A stretch of DNA of 44,917 bases from Helicobacteraceae bacterium (GCA_013138865.1 WTBY01000011.1:1-44917), one strand, 5' to 3'; counted from the first letter of the stretch, positions 35,010 through 43,640 are shown. Made by a program: numbers and translations. The notes: generated by a model from the letters alone, not told the origin.

Positions 35010-35094
35010 GCCAGCATGATGGAATGGTAGACTTAGGGGATTCAAAATCCCCCGCACTTTGTGCGTGCCGGTTCGAGTCCGGCTGCTGGTACCA
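35010..35094 (+). tRNA. tRNA-Leu(CAA)
   Basis: Acceptor stem GCCAGCA pairs with TGCTGGT (a G-U at the end), followed by discriminator A and encoded CCA. The anticodon stem GGGGA/TCCCC holds the seven-base loop TTCAAAA, so the anticodon is CAA for leucine TTG. The long variable arm CGCACTTTGTGCG and the T-arm CCGGTTCGAGTCCGG are typical of leucine tRNA. Its last 12 bases plus one are duplicated at 36549-36561. Confidence 0.95.
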
Positions 35095-35095
35095 T
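35083..35095 (+). repeat. attL-like copy of the tRNA 3' end
   Basis: CTGCTGGTACCAT here is identical to 36549-36561. tRNA 3' ends are the common integration site of tyrosine-recombinase islands; the duplication brackets 1.45 kb of extra DNA. Confidence 0.75.
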
Positions 35096-35403
35096 CGTTT
35101 GACTTATTACTTAACATCATTTAAACCTACACTTACACGCTTTTGAAGTACTCTAAAATCAGTTTAATTCAGTTACAAACACTTAATAAAATACTACTAT
35201 GTTACCTATTTTCTAGAGATAGTGTTACCTTTTTTATGGAGCTAATAATGAATAGTGAAGAACACTTTGATGGCTAAGGGTGCGGGTAAAGGCATGGGTA
35301 ATGAGTGGAAATAATGGTAATAAATGGGTGTTGTATCTATATACTATCTATGATATACTTCTTGTATCAAATGAAATAAAATTTATATCATAGGTGCTAG
35401 GTT
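35095..35403. other. Left arm of the tRNA-Leu island, no gene
   Basis: Bases 35095-35403 hold no intact gene. GTTACCT occurs at 35201-35207 and 35224-35230, the latter followed by a T run, and is mirrored on the right at 36468 and 36479. An inverted repeat at 35348-35357/35384-35393 lies just before the wHTH gene. Confidence 0.55.
35348..35393 (+). promoter_or_regulatory. Inverted repeat, likely operator of the wHTH gene
   Basis: CTATGATATA (35348-35357) is mirrored perfectly by TATATCATAG (35384-35393), 26 bases apart, just 10 bases before the start of the wHTH gene. A ten-base perfect palindrome at such a place suggests an autoregulatory binding site. Confidence 0.5.
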
Positions 35404-35733
35404 ATGTTAGAGTTAATATTTGGAACAAAAAATCGTGAATTAGTCTTACAATATGTTTGTACATTTAATGAGGGGTATGCAAGAGAAATATCAAGATATT
35501 TTGATATAGCATTACCATCTGTACAAAATCAACTTACTAAATTTGAAGATGGTGGTTTACTGTTAAGTAAAATGTCTGGTAGAACAAAAATATATTACTT
35601 AAACCCTAGGTATGCTTTTTTAGATGAACTAAAAGCTCTCTTAGATAAGGCAAAAAGTTATTATAAACCAGAACTAAAAGAAAAGTTTGTTATGACACGA
35701 CAAAGACCACGTAGAGTAGGAAAACCATTATGA
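35404..35733 (+). CDS. Winged-helix DNA-binding protein (wHTH partner of a nucleotidyltransferase)
   Basis: A 109-residue protein with an ArsR-like winged helix: ELVLQYVCTFNEGYAREISR, then SVQNQLTKFEDGGLLLSKMS and a wing GRTKIYYLNPRY. It overlaps the next gene by four bases (ATGA). In wHTH-nucleotidyltransferase pairs the first gene commonly binds the promoter and is the antitoxin or regulator. The C-terminus is basic (MTRQRPRRVGKPL). It is AT-rich and has no CGATCG site. Confidence 0.75.
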   Translation: MLELIFGTKNRELVLQYVCTFNEGYAREISRYFDIALPSVQNQLTKFEDGGLLLSKMSGRTKIYYLNPRYAFLDELKALLDKAKSYYKPELKEKFVMTRQRPRRVGKPL

Positions 35734-36266
35734 AACAAATTAAAGATATGAGTATGATTGAGTTAGGTGGTTATATATGTAGTTCACTTAAGAAAAAAGA
35801 TATACACGTTGTGTTGTCTGGTGGCTCTTGTGTTGAGATATATAGCCGTGGTGAATATACATCATATGACCTTGATCTTATTAACGAATACAATGAGCTA
35901 TTTAAAAATATAACTAGTACTATGCTAGAGCTTGGTTTTAAAGAACATAATAAATATTTTATACATGAAGACACTAAGTTATTTATAGAGTTTCCATCTG
36001 GTCCACTTGGAGTTGGTGATGCACCTGTAGATGAGATAGCTGAAATAGATACCGAAGCAGGTGTTTTAAGACTATTAACTCCAACTGATTGTATTAAAGA
36101 TCGTTTAGCAGCTTACTTTCATTGGAATGATGAACAGTCATTACAACAAGCAATATGGGTAGCAGAGCAAAATGATTTTAATATGAAAAATATAAAAAAG
36201 TTTTCTATAAATGAGGGTTGTTTAGAAAAGTTTTTAATATTTGAGAAAGCTTTTATAAAGGGCTGA
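35730..36266 (+). CDS. Nucleotidyltransferase-fold protein (AbiEii/DUF6036-like)
   Basis: A 178-residue protein of the nucleotidyltransferase superfamily. Residues 28-50 read VLSGGSCVEIYSRGEYTSYDLDL: GGS (31-33) then S-x-DxD (Asp47, Asp49), the pattern of AbiEii-type and related toxins or modifiers. The rest contains LTPTDCIKDRLAAYFHWND (about 116-134), a segment common in this group. With the wHTH gene it forms a toxin-antitoxin-like pair on an island in the tRNA-Leu gene. Which member is toxic is not clear. Confidence 0.7.
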   Translation: MKQIKDMSMIELGGYICSSLKKKDIHVVLSGGSCVEIYSRGEYTSYDLDLINEYNELFKNITSTMLELGFKEHNKYFIHEDTKLFIEFPSGPLGVGDAPVDEIAEIDTEAGVLRLLTPTDCIKDRLAAYFHWNDEQSLQQAIWVAEQNDFNMKNIKKFSINEGCLEKFLIFEKAFIKG

Positions 36267-36269
36267 ATT

Positions 36270-36386
36270 TTGAATGATAAATTATTTGAAGAATTACTTT
36301 TAAGTACTAAAGAAGCAAAAGAGATACTCCAAAAAAAGAAAAAAGCTAGTAAAACTTTTTACATAGAAGAAGCAAGTAGTAAATGA
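36270..36386 (+). CDS. Tiny ORF resembling N-terminus of a Xre antitoxin
   Basis: A 38-residue frame with TTG start at 36270, four bases after the preceding gene's stop. The product NDKLFEELLLSTKEAKEILQ is Lys/Glu-rich and resembles the first 30 residues of HigA/Xre-like antitoxins, which then enter a helix-turn-helix; here it stops. Either a truncated antitoxin or a third small component of the pair. No ribosome site, so weakly supported. Confidence 0.35.
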   Translation: MNDKLFEELLLSTKEAKEILQKKKKASKTFYIEEASSK

Positions 36387-36617
36387 ATAAGAACTAAATT
36401 TAACTTAATGCAAGACAAGTTCGCAATAAGGACATAGTTATCAAGGCTCTTTAGAGTCATAAAAAGTGTTACCTATATGTTACCTTTTTTTATGTTAATG
36501 AAAACTAAGCCTATGTACAAGGTAGTTTTAGAGCCTTTTTAATGTCGTCTGCTGGTACCATATATTAAGCCTTAACTCCACAAACAAACATAAATTCAAA
36601 TTTCTAGATTAAATACT
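36387..36617. other. Right arm of the tRNA-Leu island
   Basis: Contains GTTACCT at 36468-36474 and 36479-36485, the second followed by a T run as on the left arm, and the tRNA 3'-end duplicate at 36549-36561. No integrase gene or remnant is seen here. Confidence 0.5.
36549..36561 (+). repeat. attR-like copy of the tRNA-Leu 3' end
   Basis: Identical 13 bases CTGCTGGTACCAT as at 35083-35095. Confidence 0.75.
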
Positions 36618-37832
36618 TTACTGAATACTCATAGAAAAAATTGGTAATAAAATAGCCATAACTATAAAGCCGATCGCACCGCCTACTAGTAACATAAGAA
36701 CAGGTTCTAAAAATGCTAACATAAGTGTCATACGATCGCGGTTCTCTTCAAAATAGAGTTCAGCAACATTTGCTAGTACTCTTTCAACTTGTGAAGTCTC
36801 TTCGCCTAGTGCTAAAGCTTGAATAAATGGCTTGTCTAGTTTAAAACCTGACTCTAAAAGTGCAGTTGATAGTTTTTTACCCTCTACAACTTTTTTACTA
36901 GCTTCACTAAAGTATTGTTTAATCACAACATTGTTTAAAATATTTGATCCGAGGTTTATAGTTGAGACTACACTTACACCAGATCTTACAAGAAGTGAAC
37001 CTATATAGCTGAAACGTGCTAACTCATTTTTAAGTACTATACTCCCAAGTAATGGTACTTTTAAAACTAAAGAGTGAACTAAATACTTAAAATGGTAGTT
37101 AAACTTTAATAGCAAAGAAAAAGTTGTACTAAGTGCAAAAATTGCTAAAAAAATATTTACATAGTTATTTGCAAAAAAGTCACCTAAAGCGATTACAAAA
37201 ATAGTCATGTCAGGTAGCTTTTGGTTCATATTATCAAAAATTGATGTTATTTGAGGAACAACAAAACTAAGCATAAAAGCAACCATTAGAAAAGATACAA
37301 CTAAAATGAAAGATGGGTAAGCAAAAGCACCCTTAACTTCTTTGTTAATTTTGTCTTGCTCTTTTAAAAAACGAGATAGTTCAAGTAGCACTTCATCAAG
37401 AATACCACTATGCTCACTTACCTTTATGGACTGTTTAAAGAACTCAGGAAGCTTAACAATCTGTTGAGCTTCTAACGCACTATAAAAATCTTTTCCCTCA
37501 TCAAGGTGAACACTTATAGTTGTTAAAAATAGGTTTAAGTGTTTGTGATCTTCATAGTGAGTTTTTACAACACGCATGGCATTAACAATACTCATACCTG
37601 ACTTCATATACATTGCCAACTCACGAGAAAGGTTAGCTAACTCTTTTGAACTTATAATGTACTCTCTTTTTAGTGAGAGGTTAGCAAACAGAGAGTCACC
37701 CTCCTCTTTTATTGAGTTATAAATTATCTTTTTCGATCTTAGTTTTAGTTTTGCCTCTGCTAATGAGTTAGCTTCTAACTTGTCTGATACTTTCTTACCA
37801 TTATGATCGTAGCCTTTGTATGCAAAGATCAC
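36618..37832 (-). CDS. gspF: Type II secretion inner-membrane platform protein (GspF/PilC family)
   Basis: A 404-residue polytopic protein with two repeated GspF domains (about 60-190 and 265-395), each with the SELS/LAMYM and LARFSYIG segments, and helices at about 166-190, 218-240 and 372-400. It begins YKGYDHNGKKVSDKLEANSL, as GspF does. It anchors the pseudopilus and the ATPase. The start GTG at 37832 overlaps the preceding pseudopilin's TGA. With the pseudopilin and a periplasmic protein it forms a reverse operon separated from gspD/gspE by about 15 kb. Confidence 0.93.
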   Translation of the reverse strand: MIFAYKGYDHNGKKVSDKLEANSLAEAKLKLRSKKIIYNSIKEEGDSLFANLSLKREYIISSKELANLSRELAMYMKSGMSIVNAMRVVKTHYEDHKHLNLFLTTISVHLDEGKDFYSALEAQQIVKLPEFFKQSIKVSEHSGILDEVLLELSRFLKEQDKINKEVKGAFAYPSFILVVSFLMVAFMLSFVVPQITSIFDNMNQKLPDMTIFVIALGDFFANNYVNIFLAIFALSTTFSLLLKFNYHFKYLVHSLVLKVPLLGSIVLKNELARFSYIGSLLVRSGVSVVSTINLGSNILNNVVIKQYFSEASKKVVEGKKLSTALLESGFKLDKPFIQALALGEETSQVERVLANVAELYFEENRDRMTLMLAFLEPVLMLLVGGAIGFIVMAILLPIFSMSIQ

Positions 37833-38353
37833 TGGAGTACCTCATTTAAAAGAGTCTCTTTATACTCAACTAAAAGATCTAGTGAGCTGAACTCATGAGC
37901 CGTGTTAAAGTAATCACCTAAAAGTGTAAAGCGATCACCACACTTAACAACATTCTGCTTTACACCACCACTTTGATCAACTTCATATGCAAAAGTAACT
38001 ATTTGCTCTATATTCTCATGTGTAAAACGTGAACTAAATTTAACTTCTTGTAACTCCAAATACTCATCAAACTTATATATTTCGCACTCTTTAGTTAGAA
38101 TATTTGGCTCTTTATTTATTAGTTTATTCATAGAGTACAATCCACACTCTTTTGAGTCTTCAATACACTCATAGCTTATTTTAGCATTACTAAGTCTATG
38201 ATCTTGAAGATATGTGTATAGGTTAGTTAAAGATATATCTTTTTGAGATGAGCTGTCTTTTTTTTTCATAACATTAATAGCAACAAGAGAGATAGCACCC
38301 ATGATTATGATTACAAAAATAAGCTCTATAAGAGTAAAAGCTTTAGCACTCAA
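37829..38353 (-). CDS. Type II pseudopilin (GspG/H-like)
   Basis: A 174-residue pseudopilin. Leader MSAKA, cleavage before FTLIELIFV (Glu +5), hydrophobic helix to about residue 25, then a globular domain with two Cys pairs (YECIEDSKECGLY). The start is TTG at 38353, directly abutting the upstream stop, as with the pseudopilin at 21765 (both start TTG-AGT). Which pseudopilin class it is cannot be fixed; no full GspG-like major pseudopilin was found elsewhere. Confidence 0.85.
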   Translation of the reverse strand: MSAKAFTLIELIFVIIIMGAISLVAINVMKKKDSSSQKDISLTNLYTYLQDHRLSNAKISYECIEDSKECGLYSMNKLINKEPNILTKECEIYKFDEYLELQEVKFSSRFTHENIEQIVTFAYEVDQSGGVKQNVVKCGDRFTLLGDYFNTAHEFSSLDLLVEYKETLLNEVLQ

Positions 38354-38797
38354 CTAATTAACTGCTCGTAGTAGAAACTTTTGTGCATAACCACCAGTAG
38401 TTAGTTTACACCACCCATGAATATCACAGGTTGTTAAATATAAAATTTCACCTTTTGGAGCCATATACATAAGCGTTGCGTATTTTTCAGGATCTTCATT
38501 AATAGGAATAGCTTTAAAAGCCACTTTATAACCTTGAGGACCACGATAACCATCATTCACTGTTAATGTAGGTTTATCTTTTAAACTTTTTACGATCGTA
38601 TAAATTTCATCGATCCTTTTTTGCATAGTCTGTATTTGTAAAGTTTGTAATTCATCACTACTTTTTATTCCATCTAGATCAGATTGAAGTGCTTTAATTC
38701 CCATCTTCGCGATCAAAACATCAAAAGCAGATGGCTCTTCTACTTCAAAAGCAACAAGAGTAGTAAAAGTAAAAAGAAAAACTAAAAATAACTTCAC
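38354..38797 (-). CDS. Periplasmic protein with coiled-coil and SH3-like end
   Basis: A 147-residue secreted protein starting GTG at 38797, behind AGGAG five bases upstream. Signal peptide MKLFLVFLFTFTTLVA. Residues 25-80 are helical and coiled-coil-like (IKALQSDLDGIKSSDELQTL). Residues 95-147 (GYKVAFKAIPINEDP, TTCDIHGWCKL) resemble a bacterial SH3 domain with a Cys pair. It is the first gene of the pseudopilus operon and so may be a scaffold linking the machine to cell wall or secretin. Confidence 0.65.
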   Translation of the reverse strand: MKLFLVFLFTFTTLVAFEVEEPSAFDVLIAKMGIKALQSDLDGIKSSDELQTLQIQTMQKRIDEIYTIVKSLKDKPTLTVNDGYRGPQGYKVAFKAIPINEDPEKYATLMYMAPKGEILYLTTCDIHGWCKLTTGGYAQKFLLRAVN

Positions 38798-38823
38798 ACT
38801 ATCTCCTATTTTTAAGTAGTATG

Positions 38824-38829
38824 ATTATA
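38824..38829 (-). promoter_or_regulatory. -10 box of the gspF operon
   Basis: TATAAT on the reverse strand, 27 bases ahead of the GTG start at 38797. Confidence 0.45.
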
Positions 38830-38846
38830 CAAAAAATAACTCAATA

Positions 38847-39014
38847 TTAACTTTTTAAGCTCATACTTTTTTTAATACGTCTAATGTTGAAAATAAGAAA
38901 TATTAAAAAAGCTAGACTTCCTATCATACTTACGATAGATAATGCTTCTTGATTATTTATAAAAAAGTTGTAAGAAAGAATACCTAGAATGATCGATATA
39001 ACTAAACAGATAAT
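38847..39014 (-). CDS. Putative small two-helix membrane protein, non-canonical start
   Basis: A 55-codon frame on the reverse strand (stop 38847-38849). The product has two hydrophobic stretches (CLVISIILGILSYNFFI and IGSLAFLIFLIFNI) and a basic end (RRIKKSMSLKS). There is no ATG, GTG or TTG before residue 30; an ATT at 39014 would be the first plausible start and would overlap the recN stop. The hydrophobic composition and overlap suggest a coupled membrane peptide, but the start is unproven. Confidence 0.35.
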   Translation of the reverse strand: MICLVISIILGILSYNFFINNQEALSIVSMIGSLAFLIFLIFNIRRIKKSMSLKS

Positions 39015-40540
39015 GACTTCTTTAATAGCTCTGTCGCAAAAGCCATAGCTTCATTTGTTATTTTCTCTCCACTAATCATTCGAGCGATCTCTGAAATTCT
39101 CTCTTTCTCATTTAGTTTTTTAACTTGTGAGTTTTCATTTCTATGTACTAAGTAGTGGTGTTCACCCATCGAGGTAAGTTGTGGTTGGTGTGAGATTACA
39201 AAGATTTGAAACTTTTTAGATAATTTACGTAAAACTCTTGCAACACTCATAGACTCTTCACCGCTTAAGTTAGCATCTATTTCATCTAACATTAGTAGCC
39301 CACCATTTTCACTCATTGACTCAGATTTTAAAGCTAGAAAAGCTAGGCGAAGTCTATTAAACTCGCCCGAACTTATTTTGTCAAGTGTAGTTCCATTTAG
39401 TAAAAGTTCAACTGCGTCTTTTCCATTTTCTGATAGTTCACACTCTTTAAGACTTATGTTAATGGGTCGCATATATAGATCTTTTAAATAATTGTTTAAA
39501 GTATTTTCACAAGCTTTTAACACACCTTTTCTTTTTATGGTGATCTGTTCTGCACTACTGTTTATAACTTCACTTAAGACTTCATACTCTTTTTCAAGGT
39601 CATCCTTAGCAACATCAATATTTTCATACCTCTTTAACTCTTCTTTTTTCTCTTCCTTGTATTTTAGAGCTTCTTCGATCGAACCGTAACGTCTTTTAAG
39701 TGACGACAGAGCCTCTATCCGATCTAAAACTTCCTCTATATTTACATCATCCAGAGCATTAAATTTTTCGCTACTAAGATCAAACATAGTACGAAGCTCA
39801 TTCATAGCATCATCGAAAAAACCACTATCTATATCCAAAGAGTTTAATGCACTACTTACGGCGTATTCTAACTCATAAATAGCTTCTGCTTCTTGGATCT
39901 TTTCTTGAGTTTTCTCTCGTAAAGAAAGTAATTTTTTAACTTCTATTAGCTCTTCATCTTCACCATTAATTGGGTTAATATCTTCTATTTTAGAGATCTC
40001 AAACTGTGCAAACTCTTTTAGTTCAACTAACTTCGATCGCTCATCTTCTATGCGTTTTAACTCTTTTTGAACAGTTTTAAACTTCTTAAAGTTCTCTTTA
40101 TATGTAGCTAACTCTTTTGAAATATCTTTTTTTTGGCTTTTTAAAACACCATCTATAAGTTCTATTAAAGAGCTCTGCTCAAAATCACTATAGTCTTTAA
40201 GTGAAAGATGACGCAATTTTGTTGATGCTATGTTTTTAATAGACTTTTTTGAGACTGCTTGAGTGTTTATGAAGTAACGTACCTTCTCTTTTTTTACTTG
40301 AGTAAATACATTACACTCTTCATTTTCTATACCTGTACTACTTTCATCTATGTCCCACGATACGGTCGCTTCACTTCTAGCAGCATGGGCATCACTAAAG
40401 CCAAGTGTCGCTAAAATAGAGTTCATGAGTATTGATTTACCACTACCACTCGGTCCACTAAAGACTACTAAACCATTCTCAAACTCTAACTCAACCTCTT
40501 TAAAACTAAGATAATCTTTTAGGTAAAATCGCTCAATCAT
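39002..40540 (-). CDS. recN: DNA repair ATPase RecN
   Basis: A 512-residue SMC-like ATPase, a little shorter than E. coli RecN as usual in this phylum. Walker A GPSGSGKS is at 29-36, the ABC signature SGEFNRLRLA and Walker B LLMLDEIDANLSG near 395-430; two coiled-coil arms (about 150-225 and 265-325) lie between. It acts in double-strand-break repair. It starts ATG 40540, two bases after the nadK stop, so the two are cotranscribed. Confidence 0.95.
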   Translation of the reverse strand: MIERFYLKDYLSFKEVELEFENGLVVFSGPSGSGKSILMNSILATLGFSDAHAARSEATVSWDIDESSTGIENEECNVFTQVKKEKVRYFINTQAVSKKSIKNIASTKLRHLSLKDYSDFEQSSLIELIDGVLKSQKKDISKELATYKENFKKFKTVQKELKRIEDERSKLVELKEFAQFEISKIEDINPINGEDEELIEVKKLLSLREKTQEKIQEAEAIYELEYAVSSALNSLDIDSGFFDDAMNELRTMFDLSSEKFNALDDVNIEEVLDRIEALSSLKRRYGSIEEALKYKEEKKEELKRYENIDVAKDDLEKEYEVLSEVINSSAEQITIKRKGVLKACENTLNNYLKDLYMRPINISLKECELSENGKDAVELLLNGTTLDKISSGEFNRLRLAFLALKSESMSENGGLLMLDEIDANLSGEESMSVARVLRKLSKKFQIFVISHQPQLTSMGEHHYLVHRNENSQVKKLNEKERISEIARMISGEKITNEAMAFATELLKKSLSV

Positions 40541-40542
40541 AT

Positions 40543-41397
40543 CTATTCACCCCAGTTTAACTTCTCTTTTAAAACGTCAAAATAGTTAAACTCCTCTCTA
40601 TGGATCAAATAAGCAGGCTCATCAGCTAACTTAATACCAATACTATCACCATCACTAAACTCATAAATATCTTGCCCATCAATGATCGCTAAAGCACTCT
40701 TGTCAGGTGTACGAATTTCGATCTTAAAATGTCCAGGAAGAACAACAGGACGCTGTGTAAGTGAATGAGGGGAGATCGGTGTTAATGCAAACACATTTGT
40801 CTGAGGTATAAGGACAGGTCCACCGCAAGAGAGGTTATACGCAGTTGAACCAGTAGGAGTTGAAACAATCACTCCATCACCAAAATATGTGTTAAAGGCT
40901 TTGGCATCAACTAAAGTTTCAAGTGTGATCATTTTAGCGATAGATGGTCTTGTAACTACAACATCATTAAATGCGACTATTTTTTTCACACTATCTTTAG
41001 TCGTTATTGTTGCCTCTATCACTGCTCTCTCATCTACTCTATATTTGTCATTTTTAAGATCTACTATAAATGTGTCTAACTCATCAAGTCCCAAGTCAGC
41101 TAAAAAGCCTAACTTTCCTGCATGAATAGCAAGTATAGGTATTTTTGAACCATAAGCACGTCTAACTGTTGAGATCAGAGTTCCATCTCCACCAACTGTT
41201 ACTAAAAAGTCAGCATTTTTACACAAAATATCAAACTCTTGTCCCATAACACCGATCATACCTGCACTCATATGATCAATTAAAACTTCTATGTTATGTG
41301 ACTCAAAGATCTCTTTAATTTCATAAAATGTATCTTTTAGCTCTGGTGTAGATGGTCTTAAAACCACACCCACTTTTTTAATATTTTCTAGTTTCAT
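40543..41397 (-). CDS. nadK: NAD kinase
   Basis: A 284-residue enzyme that makes NADP. Diagnostic are VTVGGDGT (GGDGT at 69-73), the NDVVVTR segment (144-150), and SCGGPVLIPQTNVFALTPISPHSL near 188-210 with the catalytic GGD/NE-type pocket. Length is typical. It precedes recN in an operon, an arrangement common in bacteria. A TATAAT (reverse strand, 41425-41430) lies 28 bases upstream of the start. Confidence 0.96.
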   Translation of the reverse strand: MKLENIKKVGVVLRPSTPELKDTFYEIKEIFESHNIEVLIDHMSAGMIGVMGQEFDILCKNADFLVTVGGDGTLISTVRRAYGSKIPILAIHAGKLGFLADLGLDELDTFIVDLKNDKYRVDERAVIEATITTKDSVKKIVAFNDVVVTRPSIAKMITLETLVDAKAFNTYFGDGVIVSTPTGSTAYNLSCGGPVLIPQTNVFALTPISPHSLTQRPVVLPGHFKIEIRTPDKSALAIIDGQDIYEFSDGDSIGIKLADEPAYLIHREEFNYFDVLKEKLNWGE

Positions 41398-41424
41398 AGT
41401 TCTGCCTATCTCTTAAGTGTTGTT

Positions 41425-41430
41425 ATTATA
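41425..41430 (-). promoter_or_regulatory. -10 box of nadK-recN
   Basis: Reverse strand GACTATAATAAC, 28 bases ahead of the nadK start at 41397. Confidence 0.5.
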
Positions 41431-41555
41431 GTCTATTTTTTTCTTCGGTACTATTTATATGACAGAATGTCAGATTATTTAAAACATAGAAATTTTAATT
41501 TCTACACAAAGTATGTTTTATTTACTTCTAAATAAAATAAATAAGTCACTTTAGT

Positions 41556-43640
41556 CTAAAAAAGATAACTATATTTATTAAGTGCTGATTTAAGAGTTGT
41601 TAAATCACCTTTTTTTAAACCATCTTCGATCCAACTCTTTAACTCAGGATCAAACTCATCTATTAAAGGTTTAAATATTTTATTCTTTTCTTCTACTTCT
41701 ATATGTCCACTCTCTTGAAGTGCAGAGATATGTCCTATAATAGTCTGTTCTTTCAACTCTCGATCTGAACAAATTTCATTAATATCTTTTTGGTCATTAA
41801 TAAGCTCAAGTGTTTGCATATATGTTTTACTAAGCTCTTTTACTTCTGTACTCTCTTGCGATCGCATACTCTCACATAACTCTAAAAAAACTTCTGAATA
41901 CTTTTCACACTTCATCTCACCAACACCAGAGATAGCTAAAAACTCCTCTTTGTTAGATGGTAGTTTTTTACTAATTTCATTTATGGTTTTATCACTAAAG
42001 ATCATATATGCAGGTATTCCCTCAGTTGTTGCTAGCTCTTTACGTAACTCTCTAAAAACTTCAAAACTCTCACTCGTTAGTGTCTCTTTTTTATACTCAT
42101 TAGCGTAAGACTTTTTGGCTACCAAGTTTGAAGCATCAATCATTACGGTACGTTTCTTTTGAAGGATCTCTTTTGCAACTTCTGTTATTTTAAGTGTTCT
42201 AAACTCTCCAACTATTTCAATAGCTTCTATATCTAACAATGTATCGGCAATTGAGCTCCATTGCTCCTTGGTGTAATCCTTACCGATTCCATGAACAGAA
42301 ATTTTGTCATGCCCAAAGTCTAAAATACGTTTTATTTTTGAACCTCTTAAAACATCAATAATATAAGTCTGTCCAAAATTCTCATCAACCCTTAAAATGG
42401 CAGAGATAAACTTCAAAGCTTCAAGAGTTATATCTTTATACTCTCTCTCAGTAGTTAAACAGTTATCACAAATTTCTCCACACTCATCTATTTCATCATC
42501 AAAGTATGAGGCGATAGCTTTATGACGGCACTTCTGAGATATACAAAAACGATACATCTGCTCTAGTTTTTTGTAGTTGTTAGCTTTATAAGAGCTATCA
42601 GGAAGATCATCAATAAAGCGTTTTTTTCCTATTTCATCAGCTTTTGAATAGAGAAGTAAAACATCTGCATTAAGCCCATCACGCCCTGCTCTACCTATCT
42701 CTTGTGAGTAATTTTCAAGTGTCTTTGGCATAGAAGTATGTAGAACAAAACGAATATTACCTTTGTCAATACCCATACCAAATGCGATCGTAGCTACAAT
42801 TATTTTTACACTTTCTTCTTTAAACTTTTTAAATATCTGCTCACGAGAGCTACTTGGAAGTCCTGCATGGTAAGCTAAAGTATCAAAGCCTTTTGAGTTT
42901 AAAAACTCAGAAAACTGTTCTGTCTCTTTACGAGTAAAACAGTAGATAATTCCACACTCATCTTTATGAGTTTTTAAAAATTCAATAGCTTGTTCTTTTC
43001 CTCCGCCAACTCTTTTTTGCGATCGTATAATAAGATTTGTACGCATTATCTTAGATCTGACAACAGAAGTTGGGTGAATAGTAAGAGTTTTTAAAATATC
43101 ACTCTCCACGTTTCTTGTAGCAGTAGCTGTAAAAGCAGTTATAGGAGTATGTGGAAAATTAGATCTTATAAACTGTAGTTTTCTATAGTCATCACGAAAT
43201 TCATGTCCCCACTCACTAACACAGTGCGCCTCATCAATAACAAAAAAATTAATATTAATATATGAAAGTTTATCTATAAAATAAGCTTGCGTAAAACGCT
43301 CAGGTGCTACATATAAAAACTTTAAACTCCCCTCTAAAAGCTGAGTGTATATAAAGTCATTTTTTTCGTTGGCATTGATGGAGCTCATCATTTCTGCACT
43401 TATTCCATTTGCTTGAAGTGAAGCTACTTGGTCTTGCATTAAAGCTATTAGTGGAGAGATTACGATCGTAACACCAGGCATCATAAGAGAAGGAAGTTGA
43501 AAAATAAGTGATTTACCACTACCAGTAGGTAAAATTGTAAGTAGATCTTTTTTGTCTAAAATACGGTCAATAGCATCCTCTTGAACAGAGCGAAAAGTAT
43601 TAAATCCAAAATATTTGTGTAGTACTTCCAGCTTAGTCAT
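41556..43640 (-). CDS. recQ: ATP-dependent DNA helicase RecQ
   Basis: A 694-residue 3'-5' helicase. Walker A LPTGSGKS is at 37-44, DEAHCVSEWGHEFRDDY at 136-152, the later motif VI QEIGRAGRDG at about 315-324, and a zinc-binding set of Cys (CRHKAIASYF, CGEICDNC) near 372-400 followed by a winged-helix RQC domain. An HRDC-like domain (about 520-600) with FRELRKELATTEGIPAYMIF closes the classic part. The last 80 residues are an added C-terminal helix-turn-helix-like extension (TIIGHISALQESGHIEVEEK). Compared with the 609 of E. coli RecQ it is longer by that tail. Confidence 0.95.
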   Translation of the reverse strand: MTKLEVLHKYFGFNTFRSVQEDAIDRILDKKDLLTILPTGSGKSLIFQLPSLMMPGVTIVISPLIALMQDQVASLQANGISAEMMSSINANEKNDFIYTQLLEGSLKFLYVAPERFTQAYFIDKLSYININFFVIDEAHCVSEWGHEFRDDYRKLQFIRSNFPHTPITAFTATATRNVESDILKTLTIHPTSVVRSKIMRTNLIIRSQKRVGGGKEQAIEFLKTHKDECGIIYCFTRKETEQFSEFLNSKGFDTLAYHAGLPSSSREQIFKKFKEESVKIIVATIAFGMGIDKGNIRFVLHTSMPKTLENYSQEIGRAGRDGLNADVLLLYSKADEIGKKRFIDDLPDSSYKANNYKKLEQMYRFCISQKCRHKAIASYFDDEIDECGEICDNCLTTEREYKDITLEALKFISAILRVDENFGQTYIIDVLRGSKIKRILDFGHDKISVHGIGKDYTKEQWSSIADTLLDIEAIEIVGEFRTLKITEVAKEILQKKRTVMIDASNLVAKKSYANEYKKETLTSESFEVFRELRKELATTEGIPAYMIFSDKTINEISKKLPSNKEEFLAISGVGEMKCEKYSEVFLELCESMRSQESTEVKELSKTYMQTLELINDQKDINEICSDRELKEQTIIGHISALQESGHIEVEEKNKIFKPLIDEFDPELKSWIEDGLKKGDLTTLKSALNKYSYLF

